Source of the DNA: JAJPXC01 sp964628905
GTDB taxonomy: Bacteria; Bacteroidota; Bacteroidia; Bacteroidales; Muribaculaceae
Assembly: GCA_964628905.1 (NCBI GenBank)
Contig: CAZVNS010000004.1
Coordinates: 18,468-82,467, forward strand
Length of the DNA stretch: 64,000 nt
Direction: 5' to 3'
Each line of letters starts with the position of its first letter. Position 1 is the stretch's first letter. The notes under the pieces were generated by a model. It saw only the letters and a list, made by a program, of their open reading frames with translations. It searched no databases and was not told the DNA's origin. Made by a program: the position numbers and the translations under genes. Of this stretch, positions 25,545-34,324 are shown one piece after another.

Positions 25545-26099
25545 ATGCCTCTCAATGTGACATATTATACAGCGACAAGGTCGGTTGACGAAATCACCAA
25601 TCGGCACATGCGTTTTGACGAACTTGCTGAATGTTGCCGCCAATGCCCCCGCTATGGCTCTACATGGAAGTGTCCGCCTTGGGACTACGACCCGCAAGAG
25701 CGCCTCAAAAGCTATAAGCAAATCACTTTGCTGATGGCCCGCATAGAAGTGCCGCAGGGAGTCAAAAATGAAACTGCACACGAGTTACTCCGCCCGGTAA
25801 GGCAGCACATCCACCAGACTCTGCTTAAAGATGAGGCGAACCGCGACGCAAGCTTCGCTCTGCTCCTTGCCGGCAGTTGTGACCATTGCGACACTCCATG
25901 CGCCCGACTTAGCGGCGAGTCATGCCGACACCCGGAGCTTGTAAGGCCCTCACTCGAAGGGTGGGGGATAGATGTCACTTCCATAGCCCGCGAGATATTT
26001 AACACTGAAATCGAGTGGGGCACCAATGGATACCTGCCACCTCAACTTATCCTGATGGCAGCCCTCTTGCATAAGAGCGCCAGCCCGCAAATCGTGTGA
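25545..26099 (+). CDS. DUF2284 metal-binding protein
   Basis: This 184-residue cytoplasmic protein has Cys-rich motifs CCRQCPRYGSTWKCPPW (about 30-46) and CDHCDTPCARLSGESC (about 109-124), the DUF2284 signature, which is thought to bind a metal or an iron-sulfur cluster. There is no signal peptide. It is followed by a nitroreductase 47 bases downstream on the same strand, suggesting a redox role; that is inference. The family's biochemical function is not known to me. Confidence 0.88.
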   Translation: MPLNVTYYTATRSVDEITNRHMRFDELAECCRQCPRYGSTWKCPPWDYDPQERLKSYKQITLLMARIEVPQGVKNETAHELLRPVRQHIHQTLLKDEANRDASFALLLAGSCDHCDTPCARLSGESCRHPELVRPSLEGWGIDVTSIAREIFNTEIEWGTNGYLPPQLILMAALLHKSASPQIV

Positions 26100-26146
26100 G
26101 AGCGCCAGCTCGAAATAGTCAAAAATAAACCAAATAAATACCCACC

Positions 26147-26890
26147 ATGCCCTACCGCCGTACAATCCGCAAATATTCCGACCGATCCATATCCGACCAG
26201 CTGCTCAACGAAATGCTCCTTGAAGCATCTCACGCCCCCTCAATGGGCAATATGCAACTTTACAGCGTGATCATCGCACGCGACGAGTCGCAACGCAAAG
26301 CCCTCGCCCCGGCCCACTTCAACCAGCCCGCAGCGACCGGAGCTCCCGTGTTGCTGACATTCTGCGCCGACTTCAACCGCTTCATCCGCTGGTGTGAGCA
26401 GCGTGACGCGAAACCAGGTTATGGCAATTTCCAGATGTGGATGTGCGCCGTACTCGATACCGCCTTCGTGGCCCAGCAGTTCTGCACGATAGCTGAGGCA
26501 CATGGCTTGGGTACATGCTACTTAGGCACCACCACCTTCAATGCCCCCATGATTGCCGAGGTACTCGACCTACCCACGAGAGTAATTCCCGTGACCACAG
26601 TGTCCCTGGGATATCCGGCAGAAGATGGTGAGGATGTCGGGCGCCTGCCGCTCGAAGCTTGGACCCACTCGGAAAGATACACTGACTACACCCCTGAGAT
26701 GATTGACAAAATCTATGCCGAGAAGGAAGCACGCGATGACTCACGACAGTTTGTTGCAGAAAATGGCAAGCAAAACCTTGCTCAAGTGTTCACCGACGTG
26801 CGCTACCGCAAGGCCGACAATGAGCACTTCTCGCGAGTGTACCTTGACTACATACGCTCACACGGATTCCCTCTTCCCGACGATAACTAA
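26147..26890 (+). CDS. NfsA-like nitroreductase family oxidoreductase
   Basis: This 247-residue flavoprotein has the FMN-binding RRTIRKYSDRSISD at the N-terminus, SHAPSMGNMQLYSVI, an AEAHGLGTCYLGT glycine motif and VTTVSLGYPAE, all typical of NADPH-dependent FMN nitroreductases of the NfsA/FRP group. It probably reduces quinones, nitro compounds or flavin. It follows the DUF2284 gene. The substrate cannot be told from the sequence. It is convergent with a small membrane-protein gene that ends 4 bases away. Confidence 0.88.
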   Translation: MPYRRTIRKYSDRSISDQLLNEMLLEASHAPSMGNMQLYSVIIARDESQRKALAPAHFNQPAATGAPVLLTFCADFNRFIRWCEQRDAKPGYGNFQMWMCAVLDTAFVAQQFCTIAEAHGLGTCYLGTTTFNAPMIAEVLDLPTRVIPVTTVSLGYPAEDGEDVGRLPLEAWTHSERYTDYTPEMIDKIYAEKEARDDSRQFVAENGKQNLAQVFTDVRYRKADNEHFSRVYLDYIRSHGFPLPDDN

Positions 26891-26894
26891 ATTT

Positions 26895-27110
26895 TCAGAA
26901 AGCGAACTTACCCTCGACTACAAGCAGCAGTCCCACGACCACACATGCGGTGGCCACCATAGCTCCCCTTCGCCGATAGCGCTTGCATATTGTCTCCCAC
27001 ACACCGGTATTCCAGTGATAGTAGGGTTGTGCTCGTCGCAACCCTATAAATCTGATAGTCAATCGTGCCAACAGTCCGGCAACGATTATCAAAACCCCTA
27101 ACGTTACCAT
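26895..27110 (-). CDS. Small two-helix membrane protein
   Basis: This 71-residue protein has two hydrophobic helices (about 2-22 and 49-67) separated by a basic loop with aromatic residues (RRAQPYYHWNTG, CKRYRRRG). I do not recognise the family. Support for a real gene: it fills the gap exactly between the nitroreductase stop and a leader-type repeat (27114-27198) that has the same orientation and spacing to its ATG as in other genes here. No function can be assigned. Confidence 0.6.
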   Translation of the reverse strand: MVTLGVLIIVAGLLARLTIRFIGLRRAQPYYHWNTGVWETICKRYRRRGAMVATACVVVGLLLVVEGKFAF

Positions 27111-27113
27111 AGG

Positions 27114-27198
27114 CTTAAGTTTTTAAGTTTTTTAAGTTATGAGAGCTTTTTAAGTTTTTAGGGTCATTAACGACTTTAAGGTCTTTAAGGTCTTTAAT
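27114..27198 (-). repeat. Short-period leader array before the small membrane protein
   Basis: On the gene strand the order is CCTTAAAGACCTTAAAG-type units (distal) then AACTTAAAAACTTAAG-type units (proximal), ending 3 nt before the ATG. Same distal/proximal order as composite repeats A and B. Confidence 0.65.
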
Positions 27199-27230
27199 GT
27201 ACTCTCGCAGCTTATATCTTGATAACGCAG

Positions 27231-27266
27231 TGCGGGCTGCAAAGGTTCAGCACCTTGCAGCCCGCA
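27231..27266 (-). terminator. Terminator after the EF-G-like gene
   Basis: Arms 27231-27242 and 27255-27266 pair over 12 bp (TGCGGGCTGCAA), extended by AGGT/ACC at the loop. It lies 22 nt past the stop of the minus-strand EF-G-like gene. Confidence 0.8.
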
Positions 27267-27287
27267 AATGATATGTGGTTTAGGATT

Positions 27288-29444
27288 TTATTCCTCTGTC
27301 TGTGAGGCTTCGTATTCCTTAAGCAGCTTTTCCTGGACGTCACCGGGGACGAGCTCGTAAGAAGCGAACTTCATGGTGAACGATGAGCGGCCACCGGTGA
27401 TTGAGCTAAGAGCTGTGGAGTAGCTCGACATCTCTTTGAGAGGCACTTTGGCAGAAATCTTCTCAAATCCGTTTTCGCTCGACATTCCCATGATGATGGC
27501 GCGGCGACCCTGGAGATCACTCATCACATCACCCATCACGTCGCCGGGCACCATTACCTCAACGTCGTATACTGGCTCGAGGATCTTAGGATTGGCGTTA
27601 CGGAAGGCCTCAGAGAAGGCGTTACGTCCGGCCAAACGGAATGAGATTTCATTTGAGTCAACCGGGTGCATCTTACCATCGTAGATGCATACGCGAACGT
27701 CGCGGGCGTAAGAGCCGGTCAGCGGGCCTTGCTCCATGCGGTCCATCAGTCCCTTGACGATTGCGGGGATGAAGCGAGCGTCGATGGCGCCACCTACGAT
27801 ACAGTTGTTGACCACGAGTTTGCCACCCCATTCGAGAGGTATCTCCTGGGTGTCGCGGACGTTCATCTTGAACTCTTGGTTGCCGAACTTATATGTATCG
27901 GGAGCAGGCATTCCTTCGTAGTAAGGCTCGATAATCAAGTGAACCTCACCAAACTGGCCTGAACCACCTGACTGCTTCTTATGGCGATAGTCGGCGCGGG
28001 CTGCCTTGGTGATGGTCTCACGGTAAGGAATCTTGGGTTCGTCGAAGACGATGGGGAGTTTGTCGTTGTTCTCCACGCGCCATTTGAGTGTGCGCAGGTG
28101 GAATTCGCCTTGACCCTTGAGGATGGTCTGCTTCAATTCTTTAGACTGCTCAACAATCCATGTGGGATCCTCCTCGTGCATGCGTGTGAGGATGGCTGAA
28201 AGCTTCTCGGCATCGCTCTCGGTGACGGGACGGATGGCGCGCTGATACTTGGGAGCGGGATATTTGATGAAGTCGAACTGGATGTCGCAACCCTTCTGAT
28301 TGAGGGTGTTACCGGTTCGTGCGTCCTTGAGCTTAACGGCTGCGCCGATATCGCCGGCATGGAGCTCGTCGATGGGAGTCTTAATCTGTCCGCATACGCA
28401 GTAGATCTGTGCCAAGCGCTCTTTACCACCGCGGGTCACATTGTCGAGGTCGTCGCCGGCGTGCAACGTGCCTGACATCACCTTGAAGTAGCTTACCTCG
28501 CCGATGTGTGGCTCAACTGTGGTCTTGAACATGAAGATGCTCAACGGGCCATTAGAGTCGGGCTTAACCTCATCGCCTGCGGTATCTACGGGCGCGGGCA
28601 TCTCCTCAACGAAGGGCACCACGTTGCCCAAGAATTCCATCATGCGGCGAACACCCATATCCTTGGCTGCGCTTACGCAGAACACGGGATATATTGAGCG
28701 GTCAACGAGACCCTTGCGGATACCTTCGCGCATCTCATCCTCGCTCAGGTGACCCTGGTCGAAGAATTTCTCCATCAGTGTCTCGTCATTTTCGGCGGCA
28801 GCCTCTACGAGTGCCTGATGCAACTCCTGGGCTTTTTCCATCTCCTCAGCAGGGATTTCTTCGATTGTGGGAACGCCACCGTCGGGACCCCATGAGTATT
28901 TCTTCATCAGCAGCACGTCAATCATGGCGTTGAAGCCGTGACCTGCGTTCAGGGGGTATTGGATAGCCACCACCTTGGGGCCGAAGATCTCGCGCATCTG
29001 CTCGAGCACGTTGTCGTAGTCGGCCTTCTCACCGTCGAGCTGGTTGAGAGCGAAGATTACGGGCTTGTTGATCGATGTAGTGGTGCGGAAAATATTTTGA
29101 GTACCTACCTCTACGCCATACTGGGCGTTGATAAGGATCACACCGGTATCGGTGATGTTGAGCGCAGTGACGGCATTGCCAACGAAGTCGTCGGCTCCGG
29201 GACAGTCAATGACATTGAGCTTCTTGCCAAGGAATTCAGCATAGAAAACGGTTGAAAATACAGAATATCCATATTCTTTTTCAACCGGGAAGTAGTCGCT
29301 GACGGTATTTTTAGCCTCGATGGTACCGCGACGTTTTATAACTCCACACTCGTAAAGCATCGCTTCGGCGAGTGTGGTTTTACCCGAGCCTTTGCTACCA
29401 AGCAAGGCTATGTTTTTGATTTCGTTGGTTTTGTAAACGTTCAT
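27288..29444 (-). CDS. fusA2: EF-G paralogue with altered GTPase motifs (EF-G2 type)
   Basis: This 718-residue protein has the full EF-G domain order. The P-loop GSKGSGKT (16-23) is kept, but the switch I RGITI is replaced by YGYSV (58-62), the G3 motif DTPGHVDF is DCPGADDF (80-87) so the catalytic His is Ala84, and G4 NKxD is NQLD (134-137). These losses predict no normal GTP hydrolysis. Bacteroides thetaiotaomicron has an EF-G2 paralogue lacking GTPase activity and needed for gut colonization, under control of the regulator Cur; this gene is a likely orthologue. It is monocistronic, with a terminator downstream. It should not be taken as the housekeeping fusA. Confidence 0.9.
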   Translation of the reverse strand: MNVYKTNEIKNIALLGSKGSGKTTLAEAMLYECGVIKRRGTIEAKNTVSDYFPVEKEYGYSVFSTVFYAEFLGKKLNVIDCPGADDFVGNAVTALNITDTGVILINAQYGVEVGTQNIFRTTTSINKPVIFALNQLDGEKADYDNVLEQMREIFGPKVVAIQYPLNAGHGFNAMIDVLLMKKYSWGPDGGVPTIEEIPAEEMEKAQELHQALVEAAAENDETLMEKFFDQGHLSEDEMREGIRKGLVDRSIYPVFCVSAAKDMGVRRMMEFLGNVVPFVEEMPAPVDTAGDEVKPDSNGPLSIFMFKTTVEPHIGEVSYFKVMSGTLHAGDDLDNVTRGGKERLAQIYCVCGQIKTPIDELHAGDIGAAVKLKDARTGNTLNQKGCDIQFDFIKYPAPKYQRAIRPVTESDAEKLSAILTRMHEEDPTWIVEQSKELKQTILKGQGEFHLRTLKWRVENNDKLPIVFDEPKIPYRETITKAARADYRHKKQSGGSGQFGEVHLIIEPYYEGMPAPDTYKFGNQEFKMNVRDTQEIPLEWGGKLVVNNCIVGGAIDARFIPAIVKGLMDRMEQGPLTGSYARDVRVCIYDGKMHPVDSNEISFRLAGRNAFSEAFRNANPKILEPVYDVEVMVPGDVMGDVMSDLQGRRAIIMGMSSENGFEKISAKVPLKEMSSYSTALSSITGGRSSFTMKFASYELVPGDVQEKLLKEYEASQTEE

Positions 29445-29557
29445 GTTATCAGAGTTTAAAATAAGTTGTATTAGTTATAAGGGTCGATTAAGTGTTGTTA
29501 ACTTAAATCGCTCGCAAGTTAACCTATAAAGTTGACAAAACAAAAAATCAAAACATG

Positions 29558-31255
29558 TTATACAACACATCTGAAATATTGACGCAGCACCTGAGCGCTC
29601 AGCGAACCGTCAGTGTAAACCGCTAGAAGGGCGGGACGGTCGTCGACGGCGGCAAATCGCCTGAAGGAAGCCTCCAGCTCATGTATGTTGCCGGCCTGGT
29701 GGTAGCTGATGCCAAATCCCTCACACAGTTGTGGCAGCGGGAGATTGACCGAGGGTGATATGTAGCCAGGTGTTTCGGGAAGATTGCGCGTGGCATCAAT
29801 GAAATGGAAAATAGCTCCTCCGCCGTTGCACATCACAATCATCTTCATCTTTGGTGACATTTGCTGGAGCGCCAACGCCCCCAGGTCGTATTGGAAGCTG
29901 GTATCGCCCGAGATGAGCAAAGTAGTGTCGAGGCGTACTGTCGATGCTCCTACGGCGGTACTTGTGCATCCGTCGATGCCACTCACGCCGCGGTTGCAGT
30001 AGATGGTGCGATGAGGCACCGAGCGGGCCATCAGCTGGGCATAGCGTATGGGGGTGCCGTTGGATAGTTGCAATTGCCAATGGCGGGGTATCATAGCGAA
30101 GATCTTCGACATGGCTGTAAGGTCGCACCAGCATTGCTCGGCTATGAATCGTTGATGGACTTGAGTTGCGCGTTCATATATTATAGACCAACGCTGAGCA
30201 TAGTCCGACAGACCTTTGCCGCGAGTCATCACCGTAGCGAGTTGGCTGAGGAATTCGTCCGGGTCAACGGCAATACGGCGTGTGAGGTGCATAAAGCAGT
30301 CTACAGTGATGTCCTTGACCCCCACCTGCCAATGCTCCATGGCTGATGGCGCACGGCGCAGATACTCCTTGACCATCCTCGACACCAGTGCTCCTCCAAA
30401 TGTGATAACTACATCAGGAGTCAAAACATCCCTCTCCTGTAAACTCATGGCCGACAGGGTGGAGTCGATGCGCTCTATCACTCCCTGCGCATGGATATTT
30501 GCGATACTTTCTGTAAGAACCACAACGTTGGAGCATCGGGCCAGGCGAGTAAGTGCGGAGTCAATCTTATGATTAGGCTGACCAAATCCGGCGATAATCA
30601 TCACTCGCCTGGGAGCGGTGAGGTCAACTGCGAGCCATCGCGCCTCGCTGGGTGTGAGCGCAGGGCGAGGGGAGATGCATTGGATATGTCGATGGCGTTC
30701 CGCAGGGTCAACCTCGTCGATAGCGCCTATCGGGGTGTCGATAGCCATATTGATGTGCACCGGGCCGAGGGGAGCGGTGTATGCAGTTGTCATGGCATCA
30801 TTGATCTCGCGGTTGATCCACCACCTCTGGGTGTCATCGTGAGGATCGGAAATGAGGTTGTAGCTACGCTTGGTGATGTTGGCCAACGCTCCGAACTGCC
30901 GCAGAGTCTGACTGTCGTCCTGATCAATCCATTCTGCAGGTCGGTCGGCCGACACGACGATGAGCGGCAACTGCTGATAGTAAGCTTCAGCTACTGCGGG
31001 AGCGAAGTTGAGCAATGCCGTGCCTGAGGTGCATATCAACGCCACAGCCCTGCGTGAGGCCTGGGCAATGCCAAGGGCCACGAAAGCCGCTGCGCGCTCA
31101 TCGATGACCACATTGACCCGCATTTGCGACTGCCGGGCAGCAGCCACTATCAGCGGTGCGTTGCGCGAACCTGGGCATAACACGCAATCTCTCACTCCGT
31201 GCTGCACCAGGAGCGACACCAACGCACGACATCCTTCCTTGGCCGTATTGGTCAT
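29558..31255 (-). CDS. menD: 2-Succinyl-5-enolpyruvyl-6-hydroxy-3-cyclohexene-1-carboxylate synthase
   Basis: This 565-residue thiamine-diphosphate enzyme condenses isochorismate and 2-oxoglutarate in menaquinone synthesis. Visible are CPGSRNAPLIVAA, the catalytic Glu in VIDERAAAFVALG, YCNRGVSGIDGCTSTAVG, and the ThDP-binding GDTSFQYDLGALALQQ. Its start overlaps the stop of the M18 peptidase gene by four bases (ATGA). The isochorismate synthase gene lies 7 kb away on the other strand, not next to it as in many Bacteroidetes. Confidence 0.96.
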   Translation of the reverse strand: MTNTAKEGCRALVSLLVQHGVRDCVLCPGSRNAPLIVAAARQSQMRVNVVIDERAAAFVALGIAQASRRAVALICTSGTALLNFAPAVAEAYYQQLPLIVVSADRPAEWIDQDDSQTLRQFGALANITKRSYNLISDPHDDTQRWWINREINDAMTTAYTAPLGPVHINMAIDTPIGAIDEVDPAERHRHIQCISPRPALTPSEARWLAVDLTAPRRVMIIAGFGQPNHKIDSALTRLARCSNVVVLTESIANIHAQGVIERIDSTLSAMSLQERDVLTPDVVITFGGALVSRMVKEYLRRAPSAMEHWQVGVKDITVDCFMHLTRRIAVDPDEFLSQLATVMTRGKGLSDYAQRWSIIYERATQVHQRFIAEQCWCDLTAMSKIFAMIPRHWQLQLSNGTPIRYAQLMARSVPHRTIYCNRGVSGIDGCTSTAVGASTVRLDTTLLISGDTSFQYDLGALALQQMSPKMKMIVMCNGGGAIFHFIDATRNLPETPGYISPSVNLPLPQLCEGFGISYHQAGNIHELEASFRRFAAVDDRPALLAVYTDGSLSAQVLRQYFRCVV

Positions 31256-32550
31256 AGGTTGTAGAATTGTGTGAATGCCTGGATGATGTAGCCATGGTCA
31301 CGCACCGAGGCCGTCTCACGGCATGAGTGCATGGCCCACATAGCGGCTCCCATATCCACACCCTTGAGATCAATCTGCGAGGTGAGTATGTTGCCCAACG
31401 TCAAACCGCCCGCACTGTCGCTATGGTTTACGAATGTCTGGCATGGTACTCCGGCTTGTTCGCAAATAGTGCGGAACACTGCGGCACTCTGTGCGTCGGT
31501 CATGTATTTACAGTTGGCGTTGATCTTGATCACGGGGCCACCTCCGAGCACAGGATGGTTTGTGGGATCATGCTTTTCGGGGTAATTGGGATGTAGGGCG
31601 TGTGCATTGTCGGCCGACACCATAAACGATGCATCGATAGAGCGCAAGTAGCTCTCTTCATCGCCACCAATGGCCATGTTGATACGTTTAAGCAGATTGA
31701 TAAGCACGGGTGAGGCGGCACCCTGCTTGGTGCCGCTGCCGGTCTCCTCGTTGTCGAACACGGCCATCACCCTGGTCATCTCCCCCTGCTGGCTTTCGAG
31801 CAAGGCCGACATAGACGCATGAGCCATCGACAGGTCGTCGAGGCGTCCAGAAGTTATCATCTCGGAGTCGACCCCCACGAGCTGTGCGGGGGTGGTATCA
31901 TAGAGTGTGAGGTCGTAGTCGAGGATATCCTCCGGGGCTACGTTAAGCTCGGTGGCTATCAGGTCGGCAATCAAGTAGCGCGATTCGCTCGGCTCGGTCT
32001 GGAGGGCTATGACGGGGAGCATATCTCGCTGCTTCGACAGAGGGTTGCCGTCGTTGACCTGGCGATTGAAGTGTATGGCTAAGTGGGGTATAGTGAGCAG
32101 TGGTTGGTCAAATTTCACTATTTTTGCCACCGGATGCAGGGCGTCCTCACCACGAAGCATCACGCGCCCGGCAAGCGATAATGGCCGGTCAAACCATGTG
32201 TAGAGTATCGGGCCTCCGTACACCTCGGTGTTGAGGCGCACCACGCCACCTTCGCTGATCATCTCGGCGTTGGGTTTCACGCGAAAACCGGGGGAATCGG
32301 AGTGGCTGCTTATTATCTTCACGCCTGTTGAGGGGTCGCCATCACCTACGATCCATGCAAAGATAGCTGAGTCATTTTTGGTGATGAAATACCCTTGGCC
32401 ACGCTCAAGTGTCCAGTGGTCAATGGGGTCAAGCATGGTAAATCCGGCATCGAGCAGGCGACGCTTGATAGTGTCAACTGCAAGAAAGTTGCATACAGCC
32501 GAGTCCATGAATTGCATCAGGTCGACTATTTCGGGCGATGGGCGTGACAT
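31252..32550 (-). CDS. M18-family metalloaminopeptidase
   Basis: This 432-residue aspartyl-aminopeptidase-like enzyme has metal-site motifs SSHSDSPGFRVK, AVFDNEETGSGTKQGA and VSADNAHALHPN, and the C-terminal MHSCRETASVRD. It removes N-terminal acidic residues from peptides in the cytoplasm. Length is typical. Its last codons overlap the menD start, so the two are cotranscribed, though no functional link is apparent. Confidence 0.95.
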   Translation of the reverse strand: MSRPSPEIVDLMQFMDSAVCNFLAVDTIKRRLLDAGFTMLDPIDHWTLERGQGYFITKNDSAIFAWIVGDGDPSTGVKIISSHSDSPGFRVKPNAEMISEGGVVRLNTEVYGGPILYTWFDRPLSLAGRVMLRGEDALHPVAKIVKFDQPLLTIPHLAIHFNRQVNDGNPLSKQRDMLPVIALQTEPSESRYLIADLIATELNVAPEDILDYDLTLYDTTPAQLVGVDSEMITSGRLDDLSMAHASMSALLESQQGEMTRVMAVFDNEETGSGTKQGAASPVLINLLKRINMAIGGDEESYLRSIDASFMVSADNAHALHPNYPEKHDPTNHPVLGGGPVIKINANCKYMTDAQSAAVFRTICEQAGVPCQTFVNHSDSAGGLTLGNILTSQIDLKGVDMGAAMWAMHSCRETASVRDHGYIIQAFTQFYNL

Positions 32551-32641
32551 AGGGGAGTTTCTTTAGTTTATGATTTTTATTTTTTCGAGCTGGCGCTCTC
32601 ACACAAGGCTTAGCGAGAAGCCCTCACACAAGGTCTGGCCT

Positions 32642-34324
32642 TTATTTTTTATTGGGGGTGATGTTGGAGCGGCGAAGGGTGGGGTCTGGCTCGTCCATCA
32701 GTTCAGTCATGGCTTCTGGGTAGTTGAATACATCCATGGGGGATGTTGGTCTCAAGGCATCCCACCATTTGAAGCGCGGGAGGAAGAGGAGTGATTTCTT
32801 AGCGAGGTAGAGTGGGGTGGTGGTTCCGCTTGTTTCGGGCCACATCTTGATGCGTTGCACCTGGCGGTCAAGGAAGTCGGCTGCGAGGAAGCTGCTCTCC
32901 ACATTGACAATCTTATTGTATGTGGAGTCATTTTCCTGTGGGAGGAATATAGCTTGGACGTTGCCGCTGACGTCGAGATGCCTGATGTCGCCATCAACAA
33001 ACCGGGCAAACATCTCCTTGCCGCTGAGTTGGTTGTAGTATGGATCCTCGATCAGCTCTATGGCAAAACCGGTGTCGGGGAGCTTGGCCCATTCGGCGGT
33101 GGAGTCGTTGAAGTGCACCTGGATGCTACCACCGGTGATTTGTCGGTCGCCGCTCCACACCACTGGTTTGATGTTCATATACATCATAGTGTCACGTCTC
33201 ACCAAGGTAAGGGAGTCGCAAAGACCCTGCATGTCGCTGCGATAGAAGCGCACACGGGTGTTGGCCACGAGATGGTTGGTGGTATCGGAAGTCACGGAGT
33301 CGGTTGTGATGACGCGGAAGGTGCGTATCACATCGCCGTGCAGGTAGAGCGTGTCGCCCTTAGAATACTCCATAGCCAATGCTCGTCCGGTCACGTAGGC
33401 ACTGTCAGTCAACTCATTGTAAAATCCATAATCTCCCTTAAGGGTTGATTGGCGAGCAGAGTCGACAAGCTCCATATCGCCGTGCGCCTCACCCCATCCC
33501 GCCTGACGGTCGTAGATGAGGGTGTCGCCGGTAAGGGTGCGCCCGGTGCGTGTCACCACCATCGAGCGGTCGTATAGATCGGCCAGCCCGAGGTCTGTGT
33601 TGTACGTGCCGTTGGTGGTATAGATTGTGCCGTCGCGGTTGACGATGGTCGACAATGTAACAAGGTCGGCCAAATGAGTCGCGGTGTTATAGGCCAGTGT
33701 ATCGGTGAAGATTTTGAGTGTATCTCCTTTGGAGATGGATGTGAGCCTGACGTCCTGGTAGAAGTTGGCGTCCTTGGTCGAGGGGGAGTACTCGCCTACC
33801 CACGATTTAAGTCGGTTGGTGGCATCAGTGAGCACGCCACCATATTCGTAATATCCGAGGCTGATGCCGAGATCGTAGTTGAACACATCGGTCTCAAGCT
33901 TCACATCCTTGTTGATCAGCCGCACAGGGTTGCCATTGTGGCCATATAGCACGGCCAGCTGCTCGGGTCCGGAGTAGTTTAGCTCGTCGGCGTAGACAAA
34001 GAGCGTGTCGCCTTGCTCCATCCTCACATTGCCAAAGGCATCGAGCGAGCTTGTCTGGTCGTAGAAGTGGGCCGAGTCGCAGTACATGTACATATCGCCA
34101 CGGCGGAACTGCACGTTACCTACGAGCAGCTGGTAATCCTTGCCGTTTTCGAGCTTCAGCTCACTGGCGTGCTCAAGGAACACCTTCCCTTGCTGATAGC
34201 GGTTGGCCGTGGGGATAGTCGGAGCGATAGGGGTGTTATCGTCCTGGCGTTTGGGGCTGCCAAAGGCAATCGCCGACATGGCCAAAGCCCCCACAAGAGT
34301 GGTAACAGTTACTTTTTGAGCCAT
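32642..34324 (-). CDS. OstA/LptA-like periplasmic protein
   Basis: This 560-residue protein has a signal peptide (about 1-24) and a long beta-rich region of OstA/LptA-type jellyroll repeats (e.g. RRGDMYMYCDSAHFYDQTSS, YRSDMQGLCDSLTLVRRDTM), which in other bacteria carry lipopolysaccharide across the periplasm. It is far longer than E. coli LptA but common in this form in Bacteroidetes. It overlaps the SurA-like gene by 16 bases. The role in LPS transport is inferred from family membership. Confidence 0.88.
   Translation of the reverse strand: MAQKVTVTTLVGALAMSAIAFGSPKRQDDNTPIAPTIPTANRYQQGKVFLEHASELKLENGKDYQLLVGNVQFRRGDMYMYCDSAHFYDQTSSLDAFGNVRMEQGDTLFVYADELNYSGPEQLAVLYGHNGNPVRLINKDVKLETDVFNYDLGISLGYYEYGGVLTDATNRLKSWVGEYSPSTKDANFYQDVRLTSISKGDTLKIFTDTLAYNTATHLADLVTLSTIVNRDGTIYTTNGTYNTDLGLADLYDRSMVVTRTGRTLTGDTLIYDRQAGWGEAHGDMELVDSARQSTLKGDYGFYNELTDSAYVTGRALAMEYSKGDTLYLHGDVIRTFRVITTDSVTSDTTNHLVANTRVRFYRSDMQGLCDSLTLVRRDTMMYMNIKPVVWSGDRQITGGSIQVHFNDSTAEWAKLPDTGFAIELIEDPYYNQLSGKEMFARFVDGDIRHLDVSGNVQAIFLPQENDSTYNKIVNVESSFLAADFLDRQVQRIKMWPETSGTTTPLYLAKKSLLFLPRFKWWDALRPTSPMDVFNYPEAMTELMDEPDPTLRRSNITPNKK

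Noticed and set aside
27288..29444. Housekeeping fusA
   Set aside because: The GTPase motifs are altered, and there is no rpsL-rpsG-tuf context.
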